Positions 43,935-52,695 are shown, counted from the stretch's first letter. The stretch is DNA of 64,000 bases from Chryseobacterium hagamense (GCF_007991455.1 NZ_BJYJ01000001.1:434001-498000), one strand, 5' to 3'. A program made the numbers and translations. The notes: generated from the sequence alone by a model not told the origin.

Positions 43935-45650
43935 TTATCCTAACTGCAGGTCGTTTTTCACCCGGTTTATTTTCTCTTCCAAAGCTTTCTGTTGATCCCT
44001 GAAATCGGCTGCTGAAGCAAGATCATCTTTTACGGAGATGTAGAATTTGATCTTAGGTTCCGTTCCGGACGGTCGTACGCACACTTTTGTTCCGTCTTCA
44101 GTATAGTAGATCAATACATTCGATTTCGGAATTTCATTCATCACCAGTCTTTCGTTTTTTGAAATGATGAAATTGGTCTGCTCCTTAAAGTCCTTTACTT
44201 CTGCCACCGGCGATCCTGCCAGCTGCTTCGGAGGATTCTCACGGAACTCTTTCATCATGTTCTGGATTTCCTCGGCCCCATCTTTTCCTTTCCGTACCAG
44301 ATTCACAAGACCTTCGTAATACATTCCGGTTTCCTGGTAAATTTCGATCAGGTAATCGTACATCGTTCTTCCGTTGGCTTTACACCATGCTGCGATTTCA
44401 CAGGCAAGAACAATACTTCCGCACGAATCTTTATCACGGACAAAATCCCCCGTCATGAATCCGAAGCTTTCTTCCCCGCCGCAGATGAATTTTTCTTTTC
44501 CTTCCACATCGCGGATCATTTTTCCGATCCATTTGAAGCCGGTTAATCCCGCTTTGCACTGTACCCCGAATTTTTGGGCAATGTCAAAGAAAATATCGGA
44601 GGTAACGATGGTAGAACCGATAAATTCTTTTCCGGTGATCCGGCCCTGCTTTCTCCACTCGTTCAGGATGTAATACGTCAGGATCGTATTGGTCTGGTTT
44701 CCGTTCAGCAATTCGATATCTCCGTCCAGATTTCTTACGGCAATTCCCAACCGGTCTCCGTCAGGATCCGTACCGATCACGATATCGGCATTGGTGATCT
44801 TGGCAAGATCCATCGCCATTTCAAGGGCAGCCGGTTCCTCAGGATTCGGGGAATCAACGGTCGGAAAATTCCCGCTCGGGATCATCTGTTCCTTTACGAG
44901 ATCAATCTTTTTGAAGCCTGCTTTCTCCAACGCCCTGGGAACGGTGGTGTAGGTGGTTCCGTGGATTGAGGTGAAAACAATATTTAAATTTTCTTTTCCT
45001 ACATTCTGATACGTCGAATTTTCGATACAGGCATCGATATACACGTCGTCCTGCTCCTCTCCGATCCATTCGATCAGATCATCGTTGCCATTGAATTTTA
45101 TTGTATCGAACTGTACGGAAAGTACCTCGGCAATGATCGCTTCGTCATGTGGCGGAACAATCTGCGCGCCGTCATTCCAGTACACTTTGTATCCGTTGTA
45201 TTCCGGTGGGTTGTGGGAAGCCGTCAGGACGATTCCTCCGTGGCAGTGTTTGTCTCTTACCGTAAAAGAAAGTTCGGGTGTCGGACGGTGGTCTTTGAAA
45301 AGCAGTACTTTAATGCCGTTTGCCGTCAGTACATCGGCTACCAGTTTTCCGAATTCCCTGGAGTTGTTTCTTACGTCATAGGCAATCGCTACTTTAATTT
45401 CTTCCCCTTGAAACTGCTTTAACATATAATTTGCAAGTCCCTGTGTAGCCTGGCCTAACGTATATCTATTTAAACGGTTGGTTCCAACGCCCATAATTCC
45501 TCTCATCCCTCCGGTTCCGAATTCCAGCGGTCTGTAAAAAGAGTCTTCCAGATCCGGCGAATTGCCGTCAATTAATAATTGTACAGCACTTCTTGTTTCT
45601 TCATCAAATGATTCGTGCAACCAAAGTTTTGCTTTTTCTAATGTTGTCAT
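43935..45650 (-). CDS. Phosphohexomutase (phosphoglucomutase/phosphomannomutase family)
   Basis: 571 residues, the long alpha-D-phosphohexomutase form. TASHNPPEYNGYKVY carries the catalytic phosphoserine (about 144), GTDPDGDRLGIAV (about 293) the metal-binding loop, GGEESFG (about 394) the sugar-binding loop, and RPSGTEPKIKFY (about 531) the phosphate loop. It interconverts hexose-1- and 6-phosphates and feeds glycan synthesis in the cytoplasm. Substrate specificity (glucose or mannose) is not predictable. ATG 45650; single gene. Confidence 0.96.
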   Translation of the reverse strand: MTTLEKAKLWLHESFDEETRSAVQLLIDGNSPDLEDSFYRPLEFGTGGMRGIMGVGTNRLNRYTLGQATQGLANYMLKQFQGEEIKVAIAYDVRNNSREFGKLVADVLTANGIKVLLFKDHRPTPELSFTVRDKHCHGGIVLTASHNPPEYNGYKVYWNDGAQIVPPHDEAIIAEVLSVQFDTIKFNGNDDLIEWIGEEQDDVYIDACIENSTYQNVGKENLNIVFTSIHGTTYTTVPRALEKAGFKKIDLVKEQMIPSGNFPTVDSPNPEEPAALEMAMDLAKITNADIVIGTDPDGDRLGIAVRNLDGDIELLNGNQTNTILTYYILNEWRKQGRITGKEFIGSTIVTSDIFFDIAQKFGVQCKAGLTGFKWIGKMIRDVEGKEKFICGGEESFGFMTGDFVRDKDSCGSIVLACEIAAWCKANGRTMYDYLIEIYQETGMYYEGLVNLVRKGKDGAEEIQNMMKEFRENPPKQLAGSPVAEVKDFKEQTNFIISKNERLVMNEIPKSNVLIYYTEDGTKVCVRPSGTEPKIKFYISVKDDLASAADFRDQQKALEEKINRVKNDLQLG

Positions 45651-45673
45651 ATTTGTATTTTGTAGTTCCTAAA

Positions 45674-45714
45674 GCTGGAAGCTGGAGGATGGATGCAGGA
45701 AGTCTTCCAGCTTC
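45674..45714 (+). repeat. GGCTGGAAG-family repeat downstream of the four-helix-bundle gene
   Basis: GCTGGAAGCTGGAGGATGG then ATGCAGGAAGTCTTCCAGCTTC matches the core of the repeat family, and its ends GCTGGAAG/CTTCCAGC (45674-45681 and 45704-45711) form a hairpin. Confidence 0.6.
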
Positions 45715-45735
45715 AAACCCATTTCCAGCCTGTTA

Positions 45736-46092
45736 TTATTCTTTTATTTGATTTCTAAATGCTATAATTTGGTTCATAAGATTATAGCTTTGATTATAAA
45801 AATTACTAAAATCTTCTTCTGTAATATATTTTCTGTTCTTTGCTTTGTATAAACAGGTTACCACTTCAGCTAATGAACGGATCGAATATCCCAGAAATTT
45901 TTTGAATTCCGGATTCGACTGCAGAATACTTCCTTCAGAAATATTCAGGGCAATCGAATCAGAAGCTCTTCTTATCTGTGAAACGAGATTAAATAGTTCT
46001 TCTTGGGGAAAATTCTGGGAAATCTTATGAATTTCCTCTCCAAATTCCATGGATTTTTGCCATATAATCAGTTTCTCAAACTTAAAACTCAT
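45736..46092 (-). CDS. Four-helix-bundle protein (23S rRNA intervening-sequence type)
   Basis: 118 residues. LIIWQKSMEFGEEIHKISQNFP near the N-terminus, SQIRRASDSIALNISEGS (about 43-60), then KKFLGYSIRSLAEVVTCLYKA are typical of the S23/IVS four-helix-bundle family, related to Avd of diversity-generating retroelements. No reverse transcriptase is near, and no rRNA gene. The first in-frame codon upstream is TTG (46107), but ATG at 46092 gives the usual MSFKFEKLI start. It is flanked by inverted copies of a dispersed repeat (45674 and 46171). Function unknown. Confidence 0.9.
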   Translation of the reverse strand: MSFKFEKLIIWQKSMEFGEEIHKISQNFPQEELFNLVSQIRRASDSIALNISEGSILQSNPEFKKFLGYSIRSLAEVVTCLYKAKNRKYITEEDFSNFYNQSYNLMNQIIAFRNQIKE

Positions 46093-46170
46093 GAGCAATT
46101 TTTTCAACGTATTTGTGTTTAAAAGCGCTTATAACACTTCTTCTTTCACATTTATTGGGAATGCTAAATC

Positions 46171-46200
46171 TTCCAGCTTCCAGCATCCCTCATCCAGCCT
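46171..46200 (-). repeat. Inverted copy of the GGCTGGAAG-family repeat
   Basis: Read on the minus strand, AGGCTGGATGAGGGATGCTG then GAAGCTGGAA matches the repeat core, opposite in direction to the copy at 45674. It lies just past the GIN-domain gene. Confidence 0.55.
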
Positions 46201-46900
46201 ACTCCAATTTCTTATTCTCCACCCGGGTATCTTTATCGATCTTAAATGCCCGGATCGGATCATTGTAATACATAAATTTTGCCGTATTCTGAATGTGCCC
46301 TTTGAGCGAATCTTTTACATTCACTTCTGCATAGTTCCCGTTTTTGGAATCAATGTTCAGGTTTTCAATTTTCCAGTACGGAGCGATCAGGCTGGCCGTA
46401 TCGGAAATTTTAATCACTGCCTCTTTGGTCTGCCCGAGAAAGTTGGCCCTGCTGCGGTTCAGCATTTCCACTTCTGCCCTTCTTGTATTCACCGAACCCA
46501 TAAAAGTAGCGAAATTCTTTAAATTAAGCTTAAAATTATCGGTCTTAATTTCACTTGAAATGTTCATCTCTACCGAATCGGAAATGGCCACTTTTTCAAG
46601 GTTGTATTTGGAGTAAATGGTGACATTATAAAAATCCACGCCTTTGGTTCCTCGTTTTTCTTTGATGGTTAAAGTCCTATCATCGACTTCAACATCCAGG
46701 TTATCCGCAACATTCGGATAGGTTTCTATTTCTACAAAGTTTTTGTTTCCTCTGGCATAGAATACCCGGAATTTTCCTTCCAGATTAAGGTTTACAAATT
46801 CAGGGACGTCCACATCTTTCCGCTCGATATTTCCTTTCGGGGAAACTTTTCCGCAGGAAAACAGAGTACATATAGCAATGACGTAAAAAATATTCTTCAT
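46199..46900 (-). CDS. DUF2807 (GIN domain) lipoprotein-like
   Basis: 233 residues with a lipoprotein signal (MKNIFYVIAICTLFSCGK). The rest matches the DUF2807 GIN domain, a parallel beta-solenoid with regular strands (LNLEGKFRVFYARGNK, IYSKYNLEKVAISDSVE, KLNLKNFATFMGSV). Bacteroidota have many, function unclear, in the envelope. It starts 1 bp from the stop of the GT2 gene (46902) on the same strand, so it is translationally tied to it. Confidence 0.9.
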   Translation of the reverse strand: MKNIFYVIAICTLFSCGKVSPKGNIERKDVDVPEFVNLNLEGKFRVFYARGNKNFVEIETYPNVADNLDVEVDDRTLTIKEKRGTKGVDFYNVTIYSKYNLEKVAISDSVEMNISSEIKTDNFKLNLKNFATFMGSVNTRRAEVEMLNRSRANFLGQTKEAVIKISDTASLIAPYWKIENLNIDSKNGNYAEVNVKDSLKGHIQNTAKFMYYNDPIRAFKIDKDTRVENKKLE

Positions 46901-46901
46901 G

Positions 46902-47852
46902 TTAAATCACTTCATCAATATTGTAATTCTTATGCTCCCGGTTGGTCCGGATGATCATTTCCCCTAAGAATCCCGCTACGAAAAGCAGCGTTCCCATAAT
47001 CATCATGGTCAGAGCGATAAAGAACCAGGGATTGTTGGTGATCAGATGTCCGTAGATTCCCCTGGCCACATCGATCAGCTTGGAAAGGCCCAGCCAGAGT
47101 GCCGAAAGGAAACCGACAATAAACATTAAAGTCCCCACCGCTCCGAAGAAATGCATCGGCCTTCCGCCGAAACGGCTGACAAACCAGAGGGTTACCAGAT
47201 CCAGGAAGCCCCGGATGAACCTTTCCGTTCCGAATTTTGACGTTCCGTACGGTCGCGCCTGGTGCTTCACTTCTTTTTCCGTAATCCTTCTGAATCCTGC
47301 ATTGGCAGCCAGAACCGGGATGTATCGGTGCATATCACCATAAACATCAATCGATTTTACGACCTGTCTTTTATACGCTTTTAAACCGCAGTTGAAATCG
47401 TGCAGATAGACGCCCGAAACCTTTCTTGCTGCTGCATTGAACAGCTTGGAAGGGACATTTTTCGTCATCACATTATCGAAACGTTTCTTTTTCCAGCCGG
47501 AAACGATGTCGTAATTTTCATTGATGACCATGGTATAGAGTTCCGGTATTTCTTCCGGAAAATCCTGTAAATCCGCATCCATGGTGATGATCACATCGCC
47601 GTTTGTGCGTTCAAAAGCGGCATGAAGCGCCTGTGATTTCCCGTAATTCTTGGAAAACTTAATCCCGTGGATCTGAGGATGCTGAACCTTCAGGTTTTCA
47701 ATAATGCTCCACGACAAATCCGTACTTCCGTCATCGACAAACCAGACTTCATAAGATAAACCGTTAGACCGGCACACATTATCAATCCTGGAAAACAGCT
47801 CCTCGAGAGAAGCCTCCTCATTTAGTAACGGAATAACTATAGATAAATTCAT
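46902..47852 (-). CDS. Glycosyltransferase family 2 with two C-terminal helices (DPM1/ArnC/GtrB-like)
   Basis: 316 residues. LSIVIPLLNEEASLEEL, FVDDGSTD (about 40) and MDADLQDFPEE (about 90) are GT2 motifs with the DxD in DAD; a cytosolic catalytic domain is followed by two membrane helices (about 235-260 and 275-300). This type puts a sugar on a polyprenyl phosphate carrier. The acceptor may supply the GT-C enzymes elsewhere in the window, by inference only. Followed by the GIN-domain gene. Confidence 0.93.
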   Translation of the reverse strand: MNLSIVIPLLNEEASLEELFSRIDNVCRSNGLSYEVWFVDDGSTDLSWSIIENLKVQHPQIHGIKFSKNYGKSQALHAAFERTNGDVIITMDADLQDFPEEIPELYTMVINENYDIVSGWKKKRFDNVMTKNVPSKLFNAAARKVSGVYLHDFNCGLKAYKRQVVKSIDVYGDMHRYIPVLAANAGFRRITEKEVKHQARPYGTSKFGTERFIRGFLDLVTLWFVSRFGGRPMHFFGAVGTLMFIVGFLSALWLGLSKLIDVARGIYGHLITNNPWFFIALTMMIMGTLLFVAGFLGEMIIRTNREHKNYNIDEVI

Positions 47853-47870
47853 TTAAATTTCAATAAAAAA

Positions 47871-48470
47871 TTATTCTTGATTCTGCTCTTCCTGATAGAT
47901 CGTTTTCGTTCTGAAAAACGCTCCGAAAAACAATGACAAAACTACGTAAAATATAAGTATTGCCGCAAAATATCCTGAAAAATGACTGATCGTAAGCATA
48001 TCTTTTCCTTTAACGGCATCCGGTGAGAAGCTTGGAAGCCTTTCTTCGTACTTCTGATCCAGCTCGTCGATATCTTTCTGGTGCTTCAGGATCTTTCTTG
48101 CCGACTGGTATTCCTTGTCCATTTCCGATTTCTGGCGGGTGACATATTGATAGTTCAGCAGCTTTCTGGCATCGGTATCCACGAAATTTAAAAATAAATA
48201 AATGCTGAAAATGGATAAGATACCCCCGATAAACATCGGAACGAATGCTCTTTTAAAAGCATCTCTGAAACTCACTACCCGGTGGCTGCTCCAATAGGAT
48301 TTTACCGACCAGAATGCGGTTCCGGCATAAATAATCGGCAAAACGAAAGCGTTGGCTTTCAGTGAAATATCAAAATAATCAACTCCTGAGAAGAAGTAAT
48401 ACACCACGAAAAAAACGAGCATCGTAGCGCCAAACAGTAAAATTCCTAATGTGGAAGTGCTTTTCGTCAT
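47871..48470 (-). CDS. DUF4199 domain-containing membrane protein
   Basis: 199 residues from ATG 48470 (MTKSTSTLGILLFGATM). An in-frame TTG at 48521 would give a less natural start. The fold has four helices (around 10-30, 40-60, 70-95 and 160-185) and a charged loop (about 100-160). DUF4199 is a Bacteroidota-type family of unknown function. It is 18 bp from the GT2 gene on the same strand, so these three genes form an operon. Confidence 0.88.
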   Translation of the reverse strand: MTKSTSTLGILLFGATMLVFFVVYYFFSGVDYFDISLKANAFVLPIIYAGTAFWSVKSYWSSHRVVSFRDAFKRAFVPMFIGGILSIFSIYLFLNFVDTDARKLLNYQYVTRQKSEMDKEYQSARKILKHQKDIDELDQKYEERLPSFSPDAVKGKDMLTISHFSGYFAAILIFYVVLSLFFGAFFRTKTIYQEEQNQE

Positions 48471-48568
48471 AGCTAAATTTTTAGAAAATTTTTGAAAAAT
48501 TATCAGGCTGAATCTCAGCAAACTACCTTCAACAGCCCGTTTTTTCAGTTAATTTTCTTTAATAATGT

Positions 48569-48598
48569 TTTGAGTTTTGTAAAATATTCCTACCTTTG
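48569..48598 (+). promoter_or_regulatory. Promoter of ffs
   Basis: TTTG at 48569-48572 and TACCTTTG at 48591-48598 are separated by 18 bp, an exact Bacteroidota -33/-7 promoter directly before the SRP RNA. Confidence 0.75.
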
Positions 48599-48602
48599 CA
48601 AC

Positions 48603-48697
48603 GGCAAGTCCTAAACAACCAGCTCCTGAGAATCCTCCAGGGTGGGAACGCAGCAAAGGTAATTGGTCGTAGCGGTGTGATTTAGGTAGCTTGCCAT
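48603..48697 (+). ncRNA. ffs: Signal recognition particle RNA, small bacterial type
   Basis: About 95 nt, too short to be a protein gene. The ends pair (GGCAAG 48603-48608 with CTTGCC 48690-48695), and the interior contains the SRP domain-IV hairpin: CCAGGGTG-GGAA-CGCAGCA with a GGAA tetraloop (48645-48648) and the asymmetric AGCA loop side. A T-tract at 48697-48705 ends it and a strong promoter precedes it. It guides the SRP protein Ffh to membrane proteins. The opposite-strand ORF across it is an artefact. Confidence 0.9.
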
Positions 48698-48798
48698 TTT
48701 TTTTTGGTTTTAAGTGAAGAGAGGTAATTTGAGAATTATCTTTTTTTGTTTTTAAACCCTTCTGCATTTCCATTTCAAATTACCTTTCAACATTTTAT

Positions 48799-49485
48799 TT
48801 AAAATTCGAACGTTTCACCCAGTTCCGGCAAAACAAGCTCTACGTTTTTATCTGCAAAATGCTTCATCGCAGTTTCATGGTTGATCTCAATGGCAGGGAA
48901 AGTATCAAAGTGGCATCCGATCACCTTCGGGGTCTTCAACAGTTCTGCTGCTGCAAAAGCTGCTTTTCCTGGGCACATCGTATAGTGGCTCCCTACCGGA
49001 AGGATCGAAAGGTCTAAATTACCGTATAGCCTTGGAAACAGCTCCATATCGGCCATTACTCCGGTATCTCCTGCCATGTATAAGTTTTTGCCTTCAGGAA
49101 GCCTGAAAATGTATCCTACGGGAACGCCGCCGTAGCTTCCGTCCGGAAAAGAGCTTGTATGGTGAGCCGGTACCATAGAAATTTTAAGATCGTCGATTTT
49201 TGCCGATCCTCCTAAGTTTACATCATCCTTATTTTTTGCATTTTTGAAGTACCCGCAGATTTCCGGAACGGCAATGAGGGTTGCTTCAGGATGGTGCTGC
49301 AGGACTTCTTCCACGTCAGCGATATGGTCTCCGTGAGCGTGTGTCAGTAAAACATAATCTATTTTCTGTGCCGCAATATCGAATCCGGATTCGGCTTTTT
49401 TGTAATTGTAAAAAGGATCGGATAAGATCGTTTTATCTTTATAGGTGAACAAAAAACAGTTTTGTCCCAGGTATTGTATTTTCAT
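48799..49485 (-). CDS. Metal-dependent hydrolase, metallo-beta-lactamase fold (UPF0173)
   Basis: 228 residues. Zinc ligands: LTHAHGDHIADVEEVL (HxHxDH, about 48-63), AGDTGVMAD with the bridging Asp, and CHFDTFPAIE near the C-terminus. UPF0173 members are cytosolic hydrolases of unknown substrate. It is a single gene on the minus strand next to ffs. Normal length. Confidence 0.94.
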   Translation of the reverse strand: MKIQYLGQNCFLFTYKDKTILSDPFYNYKKAESGFDIAAQKIDYVLLTHAHGDHIADVEEVLQHHPEATLIAVPEICGYFKNAKNKDDVNLGGSAKIDDLKISMVPAHHTSSFPDGSYGGVPVGYIFRLPEGKNLYMAGDTGVMADMELFPRLYGNLDLSILPVGSHYTMCPGKAAFAAAELLKTPKVIGCHFDTFPAIEINHETAMKHFADKNVELVLPELGETFEF

Positions 49486-49504
49486 TTTTTAATTGATTTT
49501 AAAT

Positions 49505-49813
49505 TTATGGAGTTATAACTTGTTCTACTTTTGCCGATACCCCGCTGCTGTAATAATAAATCAGATACAGGCAGAAGGCAATGATCAGGCACTGGAATAA
49601 AAGAATAAAAATATTGGAGCTGATCTTTTGTCTCAATATCAGGTAAGAAACAACCAGATTAACCATTAAAAGTATTCCTAAAACAACCGGCGTTATTGCG
49701 ATTCCTGATAATAGGAGATCATTAAACAACAGCTTTTTTATCAAGATAAAGAAAAAGCCTGAGAATGCAATTACCGATAAATAAGAAGCAATTTTATTGA
49801 TTTTATTTCTCAT
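49505..49813 (-). CDS. Small membrane protein of unknown function
   Basis: 102 residues with three hydrophobic helices (about 12-30, 38-60 and 70-90). No family is recognised. It lies 24 bp from menA and 19 bp from the hydrolase gene on the same strand, so it is probably part of a loose operon around menA. Confidence 0.7.
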   Translation of the reverse strand: MRNKINKIASYLSVIAFSGFFFILIKKLLFNDLLLSGIAITPVVLGILLMVNLVVSYLILRQKISSNIFILLFQCLIIAFCLYLIYYYSSGVSAKVEQVITP

Positions 49814-49837
49814 TCTGCCGGCCTTATCGTTTTATAT

Positions 49838-50767
49838 TTAATGGAACAGATTCAGTCCGGCTGCCGTAAGAACAGCGATCATCAAAGTGATCAGTCCTAC
49901 CTGTTTCAGGAACGGGTCAAGCTCTCTGGGGTTCTTTACGGTCATTATATTTCTTCTGATCCTCATTAAGGGAAGCATCAGGATCATGACAATAAAAACA
50001 TAGTAATTCTGCGTCTGGAAAAATCCGTTTGCTCCAAGGAACGTCAGGATAAAAATCAAAGGCAGGTTAAGCAGCACCATTTCGTAGATCATGGCTTTTT
50101 TAAATCCGATACGGAGGGCAAAGCTGTTTTTCCCGGATAGTTTATCGCTTTCAATATCGCGCATGTTATTCAGGTTCAGTACCGCCATGCTCATCATTCC
50201 GATGGCCGCTCCCGGCAACAGCATATCCCAGCTGAACGATTTGGTAAACAGGAAATAGCTTCCGCAAACTGAAACCAGGCCGAAAAAGATAAAAACGAAA
50301 AGGTCTCCCAATCCCATATAGCCGTAAGGTTTTTTCCCCACCGTATATCCGATGGCAGCCAGGATACAGGCAATCCCCAGACCGATGAAGATATAAAATT
50401 CATTCATGTAATCCGGTACAAACGCCAGATATAAGAGTGCTACAGTAGCAGCAAAAGACAATACGGAAAATAAGATCACCGCATTTTTCATCTGTCCGGC
50501 TGTAATTCGCCCGGAGGCTACGGCTCTAGCTTCTGCTTCTGTTGCCCTTTGAGTATCCGTTCCTTTGATTCCGTCGCCGTAATCGTTGGCGTAATTGGAA
50601 AGTACCTGATAAAGTAAAGTTACCACCAGGGCGAGGGCAAATATCCTCCAGTCCCAGGTTCCGCCTTCGTTATACAGCCTCCAACGGGCAATAAAAGATC
50701 CCATAATTATTCCGCTCAGGGAAAGCGGCAATGTTCTTAGCCGTGCGGCTTTTATCCAGTCTGTCAT
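49838..50767 (-). CDS. menA: 1,4-dihydroxy-2-naphthoate polyprenyltransferase
   Basis: Attaches the isoprenoid tail to DHNA to make demethylmenaquinone at the inner membrane. 309 residues from ATG 50767 (MTDWIKAARLRTLPLSLSG); the upstream in-frame TTG at 50788 adds an atypical stretch and was not used. NYANDYGDGIKGTDTQR (about 62) is the first prenyl-diphosphate Asp motif, and MRDIESDKLSGKNSFALRIG the second. About eight helices. menB lies 76 bp upstream on the same strand. Menaquinone is the likely main quinone. Confidence 0.95.
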   Translation of the reverse strand: MTDWIKAARLRTLPLSLSGIIMGSFIARWRLYNEGGTWDWRIFALALVVTLLYQVLSNYANDYGDGIKGTDTQRATEAEARAVASGRITAGQMKNAVILFSVLSFAATVALLYLAFVPDYMNEFYIFIGLGIACILAAIGYTVGKKPYGYMGLGDLFVFIFFGLVSVCGSYFLFTKSFSWDMLLPGAAIGMMSMAVLNLNNMRDIESDKLSGKNSFALRIGFKKAMIYEMVLLNLPLIFILTFLGANGFFQTQNYYVFIVMILMLPLMRIRRNIMTVKNPRELDPFLKQVGLITLMIAVLTAAGLNLFH

Positions 50768-50842
50768 AGTTTTATGAGTAATGGGCAAAAGGTAACCGGT
50801 AAGAAAAATTGGCTCACTACCGATTACCGATTACTTATATTT

Positions 50843-51679
50843 TTAAGATATCCACTGGTCTTCTCCGAAGTCCGGCTTTCTTTTTTCCAGGAATGCGTTT
50901 CTTCCTTCTTTGGCTTCCTCGGTCATGTATGCAAGACGTGTCGCTTCGCCGGCAAACACCTGCTGGCCCACCATGCCGTCGTCGGTAAGGTTCATGGCAA
51001 ATTTCAGCATCCTGATGGAAGTCGGTGACTTGGCAAGGATTTCCTGGGCCCACTCATAAGCGGTATCTTCCAGCTCGGCATGCGGAACCACTTTATTCAC
51101 CATTCCCATTTCAAAAGCTTCCTGAGCAGAATAATTCCTGCCTAAGAAGAAAATCTCACGGGCTTTTTTCTGTCCGACCATTTTTGCCAGATACGCGGAA
51201 CCATACCCTCCGTCGAAACTGGTGACATCCGCATCCGTCTGCTTGAAAATCGCGTGCTCCTCACTGGCTAAGGTCAGGTCACAAACCACATGAAGCGAGT
51301 GTCCTCCTCCTACGGCCCATCCCGGTACCACCGCGATGACCACTTTCGGCATGAAACGGATCAGCCGCTGAACCTCAAGAATATTCAGACGGTGTCTTCC
51401 GTCTTCTCCCACATATCCCTGGTGCCCTCTCGCCTTCTGGTCTCCCCCGCTGCAGAATGCCCAACCTCCGTCTTTAGGGCTTGGCCCTTCTCCGGAAAGC
51501 AGAACCACTCCGATGGAAGGGTCTTCATAAGCATCATAAAAAGCATCATACAATTCTGAGGTTGTCTTGGGCCTGAAAGCATTACGGATCTCCGGTCTGT
51601 TGAAAGCGATTCTCGCTACCCCATTGGATTTTTTATAGGTAATGTCTTCGTATTCTTTGGCGGTTTTCCACTCGATCAT
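50843..51679 (-). CDS. menB: 1,4-dihydroxy-2-naphthoyl-CoA synthase
   Basis: Crotonase-fold enzyme that cyclises o-succinylbenzoyl-CoA in menaquinone synthesis. 278 residues from ATG 51679 (MIEWKTAKEYEDI); the TTG at 51700 upstream is in frame but atypical. CSGGDQKARGHQGYVG (about 77) is the menB-type oxyanion loop, with WAVGGGHSLHVVCDLTLAS and the catalytic segment FDGGYGSAYLA. Other men genes are not in the window. menA follows after 76 bp. Confidence 0.96.
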   Translation of the reverse strand: MIEWKTAKEYEDITYKKSNGVARIAFNRPEIRNAFRPKTTSELYDAFYDAYEDPSIGVVLLSGEGPSPKDGGWAFCSGGDQKARGHQGYVGEDGRHRLNILEVQRLIRFMPKVVIAVVPGWAVGGGHSLHVVCDLTLASEEHAIFKQTDADVTSFDGGYGSAYLAKMVGQKKAREIFFLGRNYSAQEAFEMGMVNKVVPHAELEDTAYEWAQEILAKSPTSIRMLKFAMNLTDDGMVGQQVFAGEATRLAYMTEEAKEGRNAFLEKRKPDFGEDQWIS

Positions 51680-51890
51680 TTTTGTAAAAATTTTTCCCAA
51701 AGATACGGAATTGGAAAGAAATTTAACATGGATTTCAGGGGATTCCTCAGGAAAATTTAAGGTTTTTCGTAACCCGATCCATTAACAGGCCGGATGAATG
51801 GCCGAGCCGGTTCAGCTTCAAATGATTGCCTGGAAAGTTTCAGGACATTAAATCAAGGATGGAATTTATGTTCAGCTGAAATTCGGGATT

Positions 51891-52450
51891 TTGAACACGG
51901 AGAGCACGAAGACTTTTTTTATGCTATCTGTTTTAAGTTTCACCAAGCCGTTTTACTTACTAAGGATCGCAGAGTGATGTGAATTTTGACAAAGATTTAT
52001 AATCTATGAAAATATAATTTATTGTGCAGAACTTTGAACACGGAGAACACGAAGATTTTTTTATGCTATCTGTTTTAAGTTTCACCAAGCCGTTTCACTT
52101 ACCAGAGACCGCAGAGTGATATGAATTTTGACAAAGATTTATAATCTATTGCGCAGAACTTTGAACAAGGAGAGCACGAAGATTTTTTTGAATGCTACCT
52201 GTTTTTAAGTTTCACCAAGCCGTTTCACTTACTAGGGACCGCAGAGTGATATGAGCTACTGGAATGAGTTTAGTTTAAATTTTTTTTTTCCGGTGAGATT
52301 ATCCGGATTAGTCTGATGAAAATTGATCAGTGCAAAACCTAAATTCAATGGGACAGACTTTGAACACGGAGCACGCAAAGATTTTTTTATGCTGTCTGTT
52401 TTTAAGTTTCACCAAGCCGTTTTACTTATTAGAGACCGCAGAGTGATATA
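51891..52450 (+). repeat. Four copies of a ~90-bp repeat in loose tandem
   Basis: Copies begin at 51891, 52034, 52161 and 52360, each TTGAACACGGAGARCACGAA...GCTATCTG..AAGTTTCACCAAGCCG...GACCGCAGAGTGATAT. Copies 1-3 also share AATTTTGACAAAGATTTATA between them. Spacing varies (143, 127 and 199 bp). Each unit reads like a degraded form of the CACGGAG/CACGAAG text that is common in Bacteroidota spacers. Confidence 0.75.
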
Positions 52451-52642
52451 CGCTTTCTAGGGCCTTTAGTATAAAATTTTTTATTGGTGATATTATCTGG
52501 ATTAAAAAATTTTTCCAATGATAAACGATTGCGGAATATTATGACTGTCAGGGGCTTAAATTGATCAAATGCTTACATTCACTTTTTTGGGTTGAATTCT
52601 AAACCTTAAACCTAAAACATTGAACTTTAAACCTAAAATAAA

Positions 52643-52668
52643 AACCGGAACATTACTGCTCCGGTTCT
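52643..52668 (-). terminator. Terminator of the TPR gene
   Basis: On the minus strand, AACCGGAGC and GTTCCGGTTTTTATTTT (AACCGGA / TCCGGTT arms) form a hairpin with a T-tract after the stop. Confidence 0.75.
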
Positions 52669-52695
52669 TTGAAATATCTGAGGTATTCCAAAAAA

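Larger units (their letters stand above)
51680..52695. other. 1-kb intergenic region with a four-copy repeat
   Basis: No credible gene is present; a 62-codon plus-strand ORF (51794-51982) lies partly within the first repeat copy and is not convincing. The region holds the repeat array (51891-52450) and otherwise AT-rich text, ending in the terminator of the TPR gene. Confidence 0.7.

Noticed and set aside
45736-46092. Possible diversity-generating retroelement (Avd-like protein)
   Set aside because: No reverse transcriptase, template repeat or variable repeat with adenine-biased differences is visible nearby.
48549-48773. 74-aa minus-strand ORF
   Set aside because: It is antisense to the SRP RNA gene and its promoter; the plus strand explains the sequence fully.
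51794-51982. 62-aa plus-strand ORF in the repeat region
   Set aside because: Its second half is the first copy of the four-copy repeat; the other copies do not keep the frame and no domain is recognised.
51891-52450. CRISPR array
   Set aside because: Units are about 90 bp, spacing is irregular and the intervening text is itself partly repeated; no cas genes are present.
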